Shown piece by piece: positions 1 to 6,458 of a stretch of 10,518 nt of DNA; the first letter of the stretch is position 1; the number at the start of each line of letters is the position of its first letter. The notes under the pieces are model-generated. The model searched no databases, was not told the DNA's origin, and was given only the letters and a program-made list of their open reading frames with translations. The DNA is taken from the NCBI GenBank assembly GCA_964402955.1, contig CAYOEZ010000178.1, forward strand, positions 1-10,518, read 5' to 3'. The DNA comes from CAYOEZ01 sp964402955 (GTDB lineage: Bacteria; Chloroflexota; DTOL01; DAOUCN01). Both the position numbers and the translations under genes were made by a program.

Positions 1-1
1 C

Positions 2-1522
2 TCAATACCGCCCGTCCTCATACACCCGCGGCGGTATAGTCATCGCGCTCACCGGCGCCATCACACATCCCTGCCCGGCGCGCACGCACAACGCCAGCGA
101 CATTACAAAGTCGTCGTGCCCGTCCTTCTCCGCCACATAGAAGTTCAGCGTCTGCCCGGCCCGCATCGCATGCTGCGCCTTCTCCATCTGCCGCCAGAAC
201 TCGGGTATCGGGTTCAGGGTATCGGCTGTTGTCCCTGATCCCTGAACCCCGAACCCTACACCCTGCCCCTGGTACATCTTCACCCTGCCCCCGTTCACCG
301 CCGCCAGCAGCGCATAACCCAGGTCAGACTTCGAGCGCGCCGAGAACACAAACTGCTCCACCACGCTTGCACCCAGAGCGCTGGCCAGAAACGACGCCAC
401 GCCCGCGCCCACGCCCGACGCGTCCACCGCCACCCGCTTGCAGCCCCACACGTTGCCTAGCACATCCACCAGCGTCGCATACAAGTCGCGCTGCTTGCGC
501 CCCGTCCACCAGCAGTGCTCGACGACCTTCAGCCGCGGCTCCAGCAGCAGATCGGTCACTGGTTGGTAGTCCACCTCGGCGATCGTCACGACGACTGAGT
601 CACGGCGCGGTTTGGCCGCGCGCAGCGCTGCGTCAGCGGCTTCCTCATCCTCGCCGGCCAAATCCACCCCGGCGACGTAGTCTGCGCTCTCCTGCCGGGT
701 GTGCTGGCGAGGGTGATCGCCGGCCATCTGCGCCCGCTGCTGTGCGTTCAGGAAACCGGCCTGCTCAGCCAGGGTCTCCAGTTTGTACTGCGTGCGGAAG
801 AGCGGGTGATCCTCGCCCAGGCGCAGCCGCTCGGCCTCCACAAACGCCCGGTAGGCCGGCGATAGCGCAGCCAGCGTCTGCCAGTCATATTGAAAGTGCC
901 GGCGCACACCGTCCTTCTGCTCCAGCTCACGATTGACGGCAGCCTGCTTCTCCAGCAGCGTGTCGCCTGTCCAGGATGTGCCGTAAAGAACCGTCGTCGC
1001 ATTCGTTGACGAGGCCATGGGCCGGAAATCTTTCTGATACTTTTCCTCGTCCATGTCCTGCGCCTCGTCCACTTCCAGCAACAGGCTGGCCGTCAGCCCC
1101 ACCACACGCGAGGCTTCGTGTCCCGACACAAACAGGCAGGCCGCCTTGCCCAACCCCACCATGTAGCCCTCTCGCACCCACCATTGCCCTTCATCCAGCG
1201 GATTTTCCAGTGCTGCCAGCAGCCGGAGTTTGCTATTGAGCGTCTGCGGCTGGTAGGTGGGCGCTGTCTTGACGATCGTGCCGCCTTGCCGCTGGTGGAG
1301 GTTGAGCAGGTAGCATTCCAGGTGCGCGCTCAGCTCGTTCTTGCCCATCTGCCGCGCAAACATCACCGTGTACGTGCGCCCCTGCCCGCTACGAATCGAC
1401 TCCAGCGCCGCCTGCATCGGCTCACTCTGGTATGGCCGCAGCGGCCTGCCAATCACGTACTGCGAGAACAGTCCGGCGTCGCCCATCACTCGCCGCAACC
1501 CTGCACGCACGCTGTCTCTCAT
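2..1522 (-). CDS. Phage terminase large subunit (packaging ATPase/nuclease)
   Basis: This 506-aa protein is a complete large terminase, the motor that pumps phage DNA into proheads and cuts it. The ATPase half shows a Walker A-like FARQMGKNE (55-63), a Walker B LLLEVDEAQ (147-155, with D152/E153) and a coupling motif GTSW (181-184). The nuclease half has RNase H-like acidic positions: D287 in VAGVDLAG, D367 in VAVDASG, and D470/D471 in DGHDDFVMSLAL. The start ATG overlaps the stop of the upstream small gene as ATGA, which suggests translational coupling. The TGA stop is at 2-4, so the gene is whole. An odd Gly/Gln-rich stretch (about 418-430) separates GGRVKMYQ from EFWRQMEKAQ and is encoded by G-run DNA. 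The family call is firm. The phage type and packaging mode (cos or headful) cannot be told from sequence alone. Confidence 0.9.
   Translation of the reverse strand: MRDSVRAGLRRVMGDAGLFSQYVIGRPLRPYQSEPMQAALESIRSGQGRTYTVMFARQMGKNELSAHLECYLLNLHQRQGGTIVKTAPTYQPQTLNSKLRLLAALENPLDEGQWWVREGYMVGLGKAACLFVSGHEASRVVGLTASLLLEVDEAQDMDEEKYQKDFRPMASSTNATTVLYGTSWTGDTLLEKQAAVNRELEQKDGVRRHFQYDWQTLAALSPAYRAFVEAERLRLGEDHPLFRTQYKLETLAEQAGFLNAQQRAQMAGDHPRQHTRQESADYVAGVDLAGEDEEAADAALRAAKPRRDSVVVTIAEVDYQPVTDLLLEPRLKVVEHCWWTGRKQRDLYATLVDVLGNVWGCKRVAVDASGVGAGVASFLASALGASVVEQFVFSARSKSDLGYALLAAVNGGRVKMYQGQGVGFGVQGSGTTADTLNPIPEFWRQMEKAQHAMRAGQTLNFYVAEKDGHDDFVMSLALCVRAGQGCVMAPVSAMTIPPRVYEDGRY
210..269. repeat. G-run tract and inverted repeat inside the large terminase gene
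   Basis: On the coding (minus) strand six runs of 3-4 Gs lie between 269 and 233, separated by 1-4 bases, which fits the G-quadruplex pattern. The decamer GGGTTCAGGG (210-219) is repeated inverted at 240-249. The tract encodes residues 418-430 and its border, a Gly/Gln-rich linker. Confidence 0.7.
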
Positions 1523-1932
1523 CGCACCACCACATCCTTCTTACGCCGTCTATTCGCTGTTTTCGTCTCCCTGCTCTCTCCCCCCTGCTCCCTACTCCCC
1601 TCTCCCTGCTCTCCTATCTCCGCCAACACTGCGACCAGAGCATCCTGCAGCGCACGATGCCCTTCCGCCGAGATCTGCTTCTGCAGCTTGAGGGCGCGGC
1701 CCAGTGTGTCCACAGCCTTGCAGATGTCGGTCAGGTCTGTCCCTTCCTCCAGCTTGCGCCTGATCAGCACGCGCAACAGCCCGATCTCATCAGCCAGAGA
1801 TGGGTTGGCCGCCAGGTCCGACAGGGCCGCAACCTCTTCCGGCGTAAGCACGCGATCGTAGAAGCGCGATGCGGGGTTCGGGTTGTGCGATCCGCCCCGC
1901 TTCTTGCCTGTATCCGGTCTTTGCTCTACCAT
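1519..1932 (-). CDS. Putative terminase small subunit / packaging-associated protein
   Basis: This 137-aa hydrophilic protein lies directly upstream of, and 4 nt overlapping, the large terminase gene, the usual place of a small terminase subunit that recognises DNA. I chose Met at 1932 because a good promoter (1970-1998) lies just upstream, inside the longer open frame that begins at 2070. The Shine-Dalgarno is weak (AGGACAACAGAG before ATG). Residues 1-25 are basic and polar. Residues 29-104 look helical and leucine-rich (for example DEIGLLRVLIRRKLEEG, 48-64). Residues 106-122 are a Glu/Gly/Gln/Ser/Arg low-complexity tract, followed by a basic tail (RRRKK, 128-132). No clear helix-turn-helix is visible. 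The role rests mostly on position, so a different phage-associated helical protein is possible. Confidence 0.6.
   Translation of the reverse strand: MVEQRPDTGKKRGGSHNPNPASRFYDRVLTPEEVAALSDLAANPSLADEIGLLRVLIRRKLEEGTDLTDICKAVDTLGRALKLQKQISAEGHRALQDALVAVLAEIGEQGEGSREQGGESRETKTANRRRKKDVVVR
1567..1611. repeat. Low-complexity CTCCCTGCTC-type tract inside the small terminase gene
   Basis: CTCCCTGCTC occurs at 1567-1576 and 1602-1611 and a variant CCCCCTGCTC at 1581-1590, within an almost pure C/T stretch. On the coding strand this is G/A-rich and encodes the Glu/Gly/Gln/Ser/Arg tail (residues 108-122). Confidence 0.75.
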
Positions 1933-1948
1933 CTCTGTTGTCCTGGTT

Positions 1949-1962
1949 AGAACATTTGTTCT
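1949..1962. promoter_or_regulatory. LexA-like operator (SOS-box-type dyad)
   Basis: The 14-bp dyad has arms AGAACA/TGTTCT around a 2-bp centre and contains GAAC-N4-GTTC, the core of the Gram-positive-type LexA box (CGAACRNRYGTTYG). Read on the minus strand (AGAACAAATGTTCT) it matches that consensus at all but the two outermost bases. It lies from about +1 to +15 relative to the promoter at 1970-1998, where a bound repressor would block transcription of the terminase genes. The sequence match is seen directly; LexA as the binder is inference. Confidence 0.5.
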
Positions 1963-1969
1963 ATTCTTG

Positions 1970-1998
1970 ACTATAGCAACAAACCATACGTTTGTCAA
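1970..1998 (-). promoter_or_regulatory. Sigma-70-type promoter of the terminase genes
   Basis: Minus-strand -35 TTGACA (1993-1998) and -10 TATAGT (1970-1975) are separated by exactly 17 bp. Transcription should start near 1963, about 30 nt before the ATG at 1932. It is the reason for preferring the short start of the small gene. Confidence 0.8.
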
Positions 1999-2005
1999 GA
2001 CAAAC
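1979..2005. promoter_or_regulatory. Inverted-repeat operator candidate over the -35 box
   Basis: The half-site ACAAAC/GTTTGT occurs three times in alternating orientation: ACAAAC 1979-1984, GTTTGT 1990-1995 and ACAAAC 2000-2005. The last two form a perfect 7-bp-arm dyad GTTTGTC-AA-GACAAAC (1990-2005) that covers the whole -35 hexamer. The same-orientation copies are 21 bp apart, about two helical turns. This looks like a repressor site distinct from the LexA-like dyad downstream; the binder is unknown. Confidence 0.5.
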
Positions 2006-2017
2006 ATGCCGCAAACA

Positions 2018-2054
2018 GTAATGGCGGGGGGACAAGTTCTCCCCCCGCCATTAC
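2018..2054 (-). terminator. Strong hairpin after the 263-aa gene (probable terminator)
   Basis: GTAATGGCGGGGGG (2018-2031) and CCCCCCGCCATTAC (2041-2054) form a perfect 14-bp stem with a 9-nt loop. It starts 18 bp beyond the stop of the minus-strand 263-aa gene and ends before the next promoter, so it probably ends the upstream operon. The tail after the stem on the minus strand (TGTTTGCG) is only weakly U-rich, so an insulating or Rho-assisted role is also possible. Confidence 0.6.
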
Positions 2055-2072
2055 ATTGCTCTCCGGCCAATG

Positions 2073-2864
2073 CTAGTTCGCCTTGCCGCCGGCCTTCTTC
2101 CCGGCCTGCGCCTGCTGTGGGGCGCCGCTCGCCTGCCTCCCTCTGAGCGGCGGCTCCCGTGTCTCCAGAACAGGCTTGCGCCAGCCTGGCCGCGGCGGCT
2201 GCCCGCCATGCGGCCCATCATCGGCCTTGAGCAGATCGATCCTTAGCCGCGACAGCGTCGCGATACGGAACACCTGGCTCTGCGCTGCGTTCACCTTGAT
2301 GGCGTTGGGCCGGAATCCATCCTTCGTACACTCGATCGAAAGCGGATCCTGTGGCACATAGCGCTCCTTGCCCACTTTCGGATACGCCACCGTTAGCTGC
2401 GCCCTGGCCTTCGTGCGCAGATTGACCACGCCATATGTGCCCGGACGCAGAATCGTCGCCGCGAACATGTCGCCCGCCTGCAATTCGCGGCTGTCGAAAA
2501 CCTTGTCGGACTGGTCACGATCAATGCGCCCCGCCGTCACCGCGTAGCCGCCCGCGCCCGTGCCGACGTGGAAGACAGCGTAGCCCTTGGGATTCACCGC
2601 CAGCGCTGTTCCGGAGTCGCCACAGCGTGGCTGGTCTTGCCCATCCACCGCCGCCAGGTCGATCGTGACCTGGGTTGCAGGGCACTCAGGATCAACCGTC
2701 AGGTGCAAGCTGCCGGCCAGGCTCTCGCCGCGCCACACGTTGATCCGATAGCGTCCGGGCTCAGCGAAGTTGTGAATCACCGTGCCCAGCATTGTCAGCG
2801 CGCCGCTATCCAGATTAAGCTGAGTGAAAAGGTATCGGTTTAACACTGCTTTCTCGACAGTCAT
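2073..2864 (-). CDS. Hypothetical beta-rich protein, partner of the 628-aa protein
   Basis: I do not recognise this 263-aa protein. The start ATG (2862-2864) lies 1 nt after the TGA of the upstream 628-aa gene, with a G-rich Shine-Dalgarno-like run (GGGGGTG) just before it, so the two genes are almost certainly cotranscribed and coupled. No signal peptide or membrane segment is visible. The body alternates hydrophobic and polar residues, as in beta sheets, and holds two loosely similar stretches: FAEPGRYRINV (33-43) and ILRPGTYGVVNL (138-149). Residues 183-200 (GFRPNAIKVNAAQSQVFR) have a cupredoxin-like strand pattern but no evident copper ligands. From about 215 the chain is Pro/Gly/Gln/Arg-rich and ends in a basic tail (GKKAGGKAN). 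It could be a virion or secreted-complex component, but nothing shows this directly. Confidence 0.75.
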   Translation of the reverse strand: MTVEKAVLNRYLFTQLNLDSGALTMLGTVIHNFAEPGRYRINVWRGESLAGSLHLTVDPECPATQVTIDLAAVDGQDQPRCGDSGTALAVNPKGYAVFHVGTGAGGYAVTAGRIDRDQSDKVFDSRELQAGDMFAATILRPGTYGVVNLRTKARAQLTVAYPKVGKERYVPQDPLSIECTKDGFRPNAIKVNAAQSQVFRIATLSRLRIDLLKADDGPHGGQPPRPGWRKPVLETREPPLRGRQASGAPQQAQAGKKAGGKAN

Positions 2865-2865
2865 C

Positions 2866-4752
2866 TCACACCCCCACGCTTCCCTGTACAAGCATCTCGT
2901 CTGTACTAACACGCACTGCCAGATCCCGAAGCGGCAGCTTGATCGGTACCAGCGCGCCGCTGTAGCCGGCGATCGGGAAGGGATCCTCGATCATCGTCAG
3001 CGGCGACTTGCTGGCGAAGTAGTCGGCGATCACCGTAACCAGGAAGTCGAAAAGCCCCAGACTCACACCGAGCAGATCGGTCAGCCATTCGTCGATCTTG
3101 TCCGGGATATCAAGGATCGCCCGCATCAGGTCGACGATCGGTCCCAGGATGGCCATTATCAGGTCCTTCAGCCAGCCCGGGCCAGGCAGCAGTGCGTTGA
3201 TGGCGCTGGTGATTGCGTTCTGCAGCAGATCGCCCACCATGTCGGGAATATCGAACAAATCCAGATCGACCGTCAGAGGATCGAGGAAGACGCCCCACTC
3301 GTTGGGAATGCCCATGTCTTCCGCAGTCAGATCAAGGATCCCCGCCGGCCGCGTCGATTCCACGCCATACTTGGTCAGTGGCCTGACTGCAACAGACACC
3401 TCCGACCGCACCAGCCCGCCCAGATCGAGGTCGATGCCGATGTCCGGGTTCTTATCGAAGACGCAGATGCGCGGCAGGCTAACCGCACAACCCCATGGCG
3501 TCGGGATAATGCAGCCGCCGCCCACGCATATTTCTGGAATGTCGATACCCAGCCAGGCCCGTAGCTTGGTGAACTTGATGTCCAACTCGCTCAGTTTGAT
3601 GCTATTGTCACTGCGCAGGTCAACGTTGCCGTTCGCCAGGCGAATCTCCACGTCATACCCGGCCGTGAAGGGACCGAAGTTGCCGCTGTCAGACTTGGCC
3701 GCCTTGAAGTTGTCACGGAAAGCGCCAAACAGCTCCTTCACTCCCCGCTCGGCCACGGCCACGGTCAGGTGCGGCGGCCCGCCCGGACCCGCCGGCCCGC
3801 TCCCCGCCCACGAGATGTTGCGCGTTGGCCCTGATCCTCCACCGCCCCCTCCCGGCGACGGCGGCGTTGTCGACGGGCCAGCGGTCAGGTCAATGAACAC
3901 CTTCACCTGATCGTCCTCCAGCGCCGGGTTGTTGGGAACCCTGGCCGGGGCCGGCGTTGGTGACAGGCTCACGGCTATGGTGTTCATCACGTCTGCCGTC
4001 AGCTTGCTGATGGCGATGTGCGCCTTGGGCACAACCACCATCTGCACCAGCGCGTTGATGTAGCACTCGATGCTGTTCTCCAGCCCCTTCGGTTCGATGT
4101 CCACAATCTCGATGCCATCGACCTTGCCCGCCAGCACGTATTGCCCGCCCATGTAGGCTGTCTCGATGTGGCCGACAACGTAGAGATCAAGGCAGAAACA
4201 CTGTAGTTCTCCAATCGGCAGGGCCAGCGGCGGCAGTTTGGCAACTGGAGGTTGCTCGCGCCCTCCCCGCGCCTCCTTCTCGCGCTCCGCCACAGCGATG
4301 CGGTTGGGATCGTACACCTCCAGCCTGCTCCGCTCACGCTGCAGGTCACGGAAAACGTCCTTGGGCGGGCAACCGATACCACCACACACCTGTGCGTGAG
4401 CGGCAAACGCCTGGCGCGCAAGAGATCGGCCCAACTCAGGAGGTAGCGTCACCACATTGCCGGGGAAGAAATCGATCTCCAGCTTGGTAAACTGGACGCA
4501 GAAGTTCAGCCCATAGGCCCCGTTGCTCCCGATGATGGGCAGCGCATCCTCCACCGTGATCAGAGGATTGCCGCGGGCAAGCACCGCCGGGGCAGCCGCT
4601 ATCCGCTCACACAGCAACTCAGGATTGGCGCGAAAGATGGCCGTGCCGTAGTTGAAGAGCGACGGACGCTGGCTCATGATCTGGCGCACAACCTGGTTCA
4701 CCCCGTTCTCGTGGACGGCAACATAGATGTCGGACTTGTCTGTAAACGCCAT
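2866..4752 (-). CDS. Hypothetical 628-aa protein with two similar halves
   Basis: Function is not recognised. The start ATG (4750-4752) is chosen over the Met at 4788 because AAAGGAC lies 8 nt upstream. The protein reads as two related domains of roughly 290-300 aa. Half one has VAVHENGVNQVV (11-22), FTKLEIDF (88-95) and VCGGIGCPP (122-130). Half two has VAVAERGVKELF (331-342), FTKLRAWLGIDI (394-405) and ICVGGGCIIPTP (408-419). A Pro/Gly linker (about 263-327, including a run of six Gly) joins them. Residues 497-580 form long amphipathic helices rich in Ile/Leu/Asp. There is no signal peptide and no clear transmembrane helix. The pattern of amphipathic helix plus beta-rich body, duplicated, recalls lipid-binding TULIP/BPI-type folds, but this is only an impression from hydropathy. 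It is first in an operon with the 263-aa gene. Confidence 0.85.
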   Translation of the reverse strand: MAFTDKSDIYVAVHENGVNQVVRQIMSQRPSLFNYGTAIFRANPELLCERIAAAPAVLARGNPLITVEDALPIIGSNGAYGLNFCVQFTKLEIDFFPGNVVTLPPELGRSLARQAFAAHAQVCGGIGCPPKDVFRDLQRERSRLEVYDPNRIAVAEREKEARGGREQPPVAKLPPLALPIGELQCFCLDLYVVGHIETAYMGGQYVLAGKVDGIEIVDIEPKGLENSIECYINALVQMVVVPKAHIAISKLTADVMNTIAVSLSPTPAPARVPNNPALEDDQVKVFIDLTAGPSTTPPSPGGGGGGSGPTRNISWAGSGPAGPGGPPHLTVAVAERGVKELFGAFRDNFKAAKSDSGNFGPFTAGYDVEIRLANGNVDLRSDNSIKLSELDIKFTKLRAWLGIDIPEICVGGGCIIPTPWGCAVSLPRICVFDKNPDIGIDLDLGGLVRSEVSVAVRPLTKYGVESTRPAGILDLTAEDMGIPNEWGVFLDPLTVDLDLFDIPDMVGDLLQNAITSAINALLPGPGWLKDLIMAILGPIVDLMRAILDIPDKIDEWLTDLLGVSLGLFDFLVTVIADYFASKSPLTMIEDPFPIAGYSGALVPIKLPLRDLAVRVSTDEMLVQGSVGV

Positions 4753-4772
4753 AGCAGTGTCCTTTCTTCTAA

Positions 4773-4789
4773 TGTGGGCGATGCCCACA
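4773..4789 (-). promoter_or_regulatory. Leader hairpin next to the ribosome binding site
   Basis: TGTGGGC and GCCCACA form a perfect 7-bp stem with a 3-nt loop in the untranslated leader of the 628-aa gene. It ends about 10 nt before the AAAGGAC ribosome binding site, so it could affect ribosome access. Confidence 0.45.
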
Positions 4790-4796
4790 CGTGCAA

Positions 4797-4831
4797 GACC
4801 GGCCGCAGACAGGCGCTGTCAGCGACCGGTC
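4797..4831 (-). promoter_or_regulatory. Long imperfect hairpin in the leader of the 628-aa gene
   Basis: Bases 4797-4812 pair with 4816-4831: 14 pairs interrupted by two single mismatches (4803/4825 and 4807/4821), with a 3-nt GCG loop. The near-perfect dyad is compatible with either an RNA stem-loop in the leader or a protein-binding site. No U-run follows, so it is not a standard terminator. Confidence 0.5.
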
Positions 4832-4882
4832 ACAGGCGGAACGCGCACACACGCCAGCCGCAACAGCGCTGCTCTTGATCGC

Positions 4883-4897
4883 TGTGCGCCGCGCACA
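4883..4897 (-). promoter_or_regulatory. Third leader hairpin
   Basis: TGTGCG and CGCACA form a 6-bp stem with a 3-nt loop in the same leader, between the promoter (4969-4997) and the long hairpin. Alone it is weak evidence; it matters as part of a leader with several stems. Confidence 0.3.
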
Positions 4898-4968
4898 AAT
4901 GCATCCCTGAATAGATATCTCCGGCGCCATTCTTCCCTCTCGTACCTGGTTGAGAAAACGGTGTCGTA

Positions 4969-4997
4969 ATATTACTACAGTGCTTATAAATTGTCAA
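4969..4997 (-). promoter_or_regulatory. Sigma-70-type promoter for the 628-aa/263-aa operon
   Basis: Minus-strand TTGACA (4992-4997) and TAATAT (4969-4974) are 17 bp apart. The predicted start near 4962 gives a leader of about 210 nt before the ATG at 4752. The -35 box lies 10 bp from the -35 box of the plus-strand promoter, so the two promoters are back-to-back. Confidence 0.7.
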
Positions 4998-5007
4998 GTA
5001 CCTGCAT

Positions 5008-5036
5008 TTGACATCTACGCCGCGCTGGTCTATAAT
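5008..5036 (+). promoter_or_regulatory. Consensus sigma-70 promoter of the nfeD-slipin operon
   Basis: TTGACA (5008-5013), a 17-bp spacer and TATAAT (5031-5036) match the consensus perfectly. The expected start near 5043 lies about 54 nt before the ATG at 5097, which excludes the more upstream in-frame Met at 4950. Confidence 0.85.
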
Positions 5037-5096
5037 GATTATGCACAGCGAATCAGGACACATCGTTGTACGTATAGAGTAGTAGAGGTGGCAAAC

Positions 5097-6425
5097 ATGA
5101 GACACGTTTGGCGTATCACATCCGTCCTGCTTGTGCTCACTGCTCTACTCATGATGGTCCTCTCTCCTGCGGGCGCTGCCGAAGGAGCGCACGTCAACGT
5201 TGCCTCGCTCAAGGGCGCAGTCGATCCCATGATGGCCCAGTACATCCTGCGGGTCATTGACTCGTCCGTCGACGACGGCGCCGCCGCCGTCATCATCGTT
5301 ATGGACACCCCCGGCGGCCTCGATAGCTCCATGCGCAGAATCATCACCAGGATGCTGGCGTCGCCGATACCCGTTGTCGTCTACATCTCCCCATCAGGAG
5401 CGCGTGGCGCGTCTGCCGGCGTCTTCATCACCATGGCGGCGAATGTGGCTGCCATGGCTCCATCCACCAACATCGGCTCGGCGCATCCCGTTGGCAGCCA
5501 GGGTGAAGACATCCCCGGAGAGATGAAAGCCAAAGTCACCAACGACGCCGTTGCCTACATCCGCACCATCGCCGAAAAACGCGGGCGCAACGCCGACTGG
5601 GCCGAGGCAGCTGTCCGCCAGAGCGCCAACATCACCGAGAAACAGGCTCTCGACCAGAAAGTGGTTGATCTCATCGCCAACGACACGCGCGATCTGCTCA
5701 ACAAGCTTGACGGCCGTCAGGTGACAACCAGCACAGGCGCCGTGCAGATGAAGACCGCAGCCATTGCCATCAACCGCCTCGACATGAACCTGCTGGAAAA
5801 CTTCCTGCACACCATTACCAACCCGACCCTGGCCTACCTCTTGCTCACCATCGGCATGTGGGCGCTGATTGCTGAGTTCAACAATCCTGGCGCCTTCCTT
5901 CCTGGCATCACAGGCGCCATCTGCCTGATCCTGGCTTTCGTCGCCTTCGAGAGTCTGCCCATGAACTGGGGCGGAGTCCTCCTCATTCTGCTCTCAGTTG
6001 TACTCTTCATTGCCGACATCAAAGCGCCAACCCACGGCATCTTGACCATCGGCGGCATCATCGCATTCGCCATTGGCTCGGCCATTCTCTTTAGCCCGCT
6101 CACGCCCAGCCTGCCGTCCATGCCCACCGGCGTTGCCGTGCCCTGGCCGTGGATTGTGCTTATGACCGCGCTGAGCGTTCTTGTCTTCACCGTGGCAGTA
6201 GGTGCAGGCTTGCGTGCGCAGAAAAGGGTCCTGACCGTGGGCGCCGATCTTGTCGTCGGTGCGACCGGCATTGCCAGGACGCGCATCGCTCCGCAGGGCA
6301 TCGTCTTGATTCAATCTGAGGAGTGGACTGCATTGAGCGCCAGCGGTCCCATCGAAAAGGGTACCATCGTGCACGTTGTTGGCCGCGAAGGCCTGACCGT
6401 GCGCGTGCAGGTCACTGATAGTTAG
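5097..6425 (+). CDS. NfeD long-form membrane serine protease (ClpP-class)
   Basis: This 442-aa protein is a long NfeD (NfeD1b type), which in other prokaryotes pairs with a stomatin-like protein in membrane quality control. The start is set by AGGTGG 6 nt upstream and by the promoter position. Residues 1-28 are a signal peptide ending AGAA. Residues 30-200 are a ClpP/crotonase-like protease domain: MDTPGGLDSS (69-78) and GASAGVF (104-110), where S106 is the probable nucleophile. K146 (or K144) in EMKAKVTND is the probable general base, by comparison with the archaeal PH1510 Ser-Lys protease. About five membrane helices follow (about 246-371), then a C-terminal OB-fold NfeD domain (about 378-442). 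The downstream slipin gene, 33 bp away, is the likely partner and, by analogy with PH1510/PH1511, possibly the substrate. Confidence 0.93.
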   Translation: MRHVWRITSVLLVLTALLMMVLSPAGAAEGAHVNVASLKGAVDPMMAQYILRVIDSSVDDGAAAVIIVMDTPGGLDSSMRRIITRMLASPIPVVVYISPSGARGASAGVFITMAANVAAMAPSTNIGSAHPVGSQGEDIPGEMKAKVTNDAVAYIRTIAEKRGRNADWAEAAVRQSANITEKQALDQKVVDLIANDTRDLLNKLDGRQVTTSTGAVQMKTAAIAINRLDMNLLENFLHTITNPTLAYLLLTIGMWALIAEFNNPGAFLPGITGAICLILAFVAFESLPMNWGGVLLILLSVVLFIADIKAPTHGILTIGGIIAFAIGSAILFSPLTPSLPSMPTGVAVPWPWIVLMTALSVLVFTVAVGAGLRAQKRVLTVGADLVVGATGIARTRIAPQGIVLIQSEEWTALSASGPIEKGTIVHVVGREGLTVRVQVTDS

Positions 6426-6458
6426 TACGCCAGGCAACACCAAAAGGAGATTGACAGT

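Noticed and set aside
229..936. Long plus-strand open frame opposite the large terminase gene.
   Set aside because: Pro/Arg/Ser-rich translation without motifs, typical of the antisense of a GC-rich gene; the minus strand carries clear terminase motifs.
1933..2070. N-terminal extension of the small terminase gene.
   Set aside because: It would span the promoter, both operators and part of the 2018-2054 hairpin.
4967..4975. TAATATTAC, identical to the geminivirus rolling-circle origin nonamer, inside the palindrome GTAATATTAC.
   Set aside because: It overlaps a -10 box, has no flanking stem or Rep gene nearby, and a 9-mer of this kind is readily met by chance in AT-rich promoter DNA.
4950..5096. 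N-terminal extension of NfeD from the Met at 4950.
   Set aside because: The consensus promoter at 5008-5036 lies within it, and ATG 5097 has a good ribosome binding site followed by a signal peptide.
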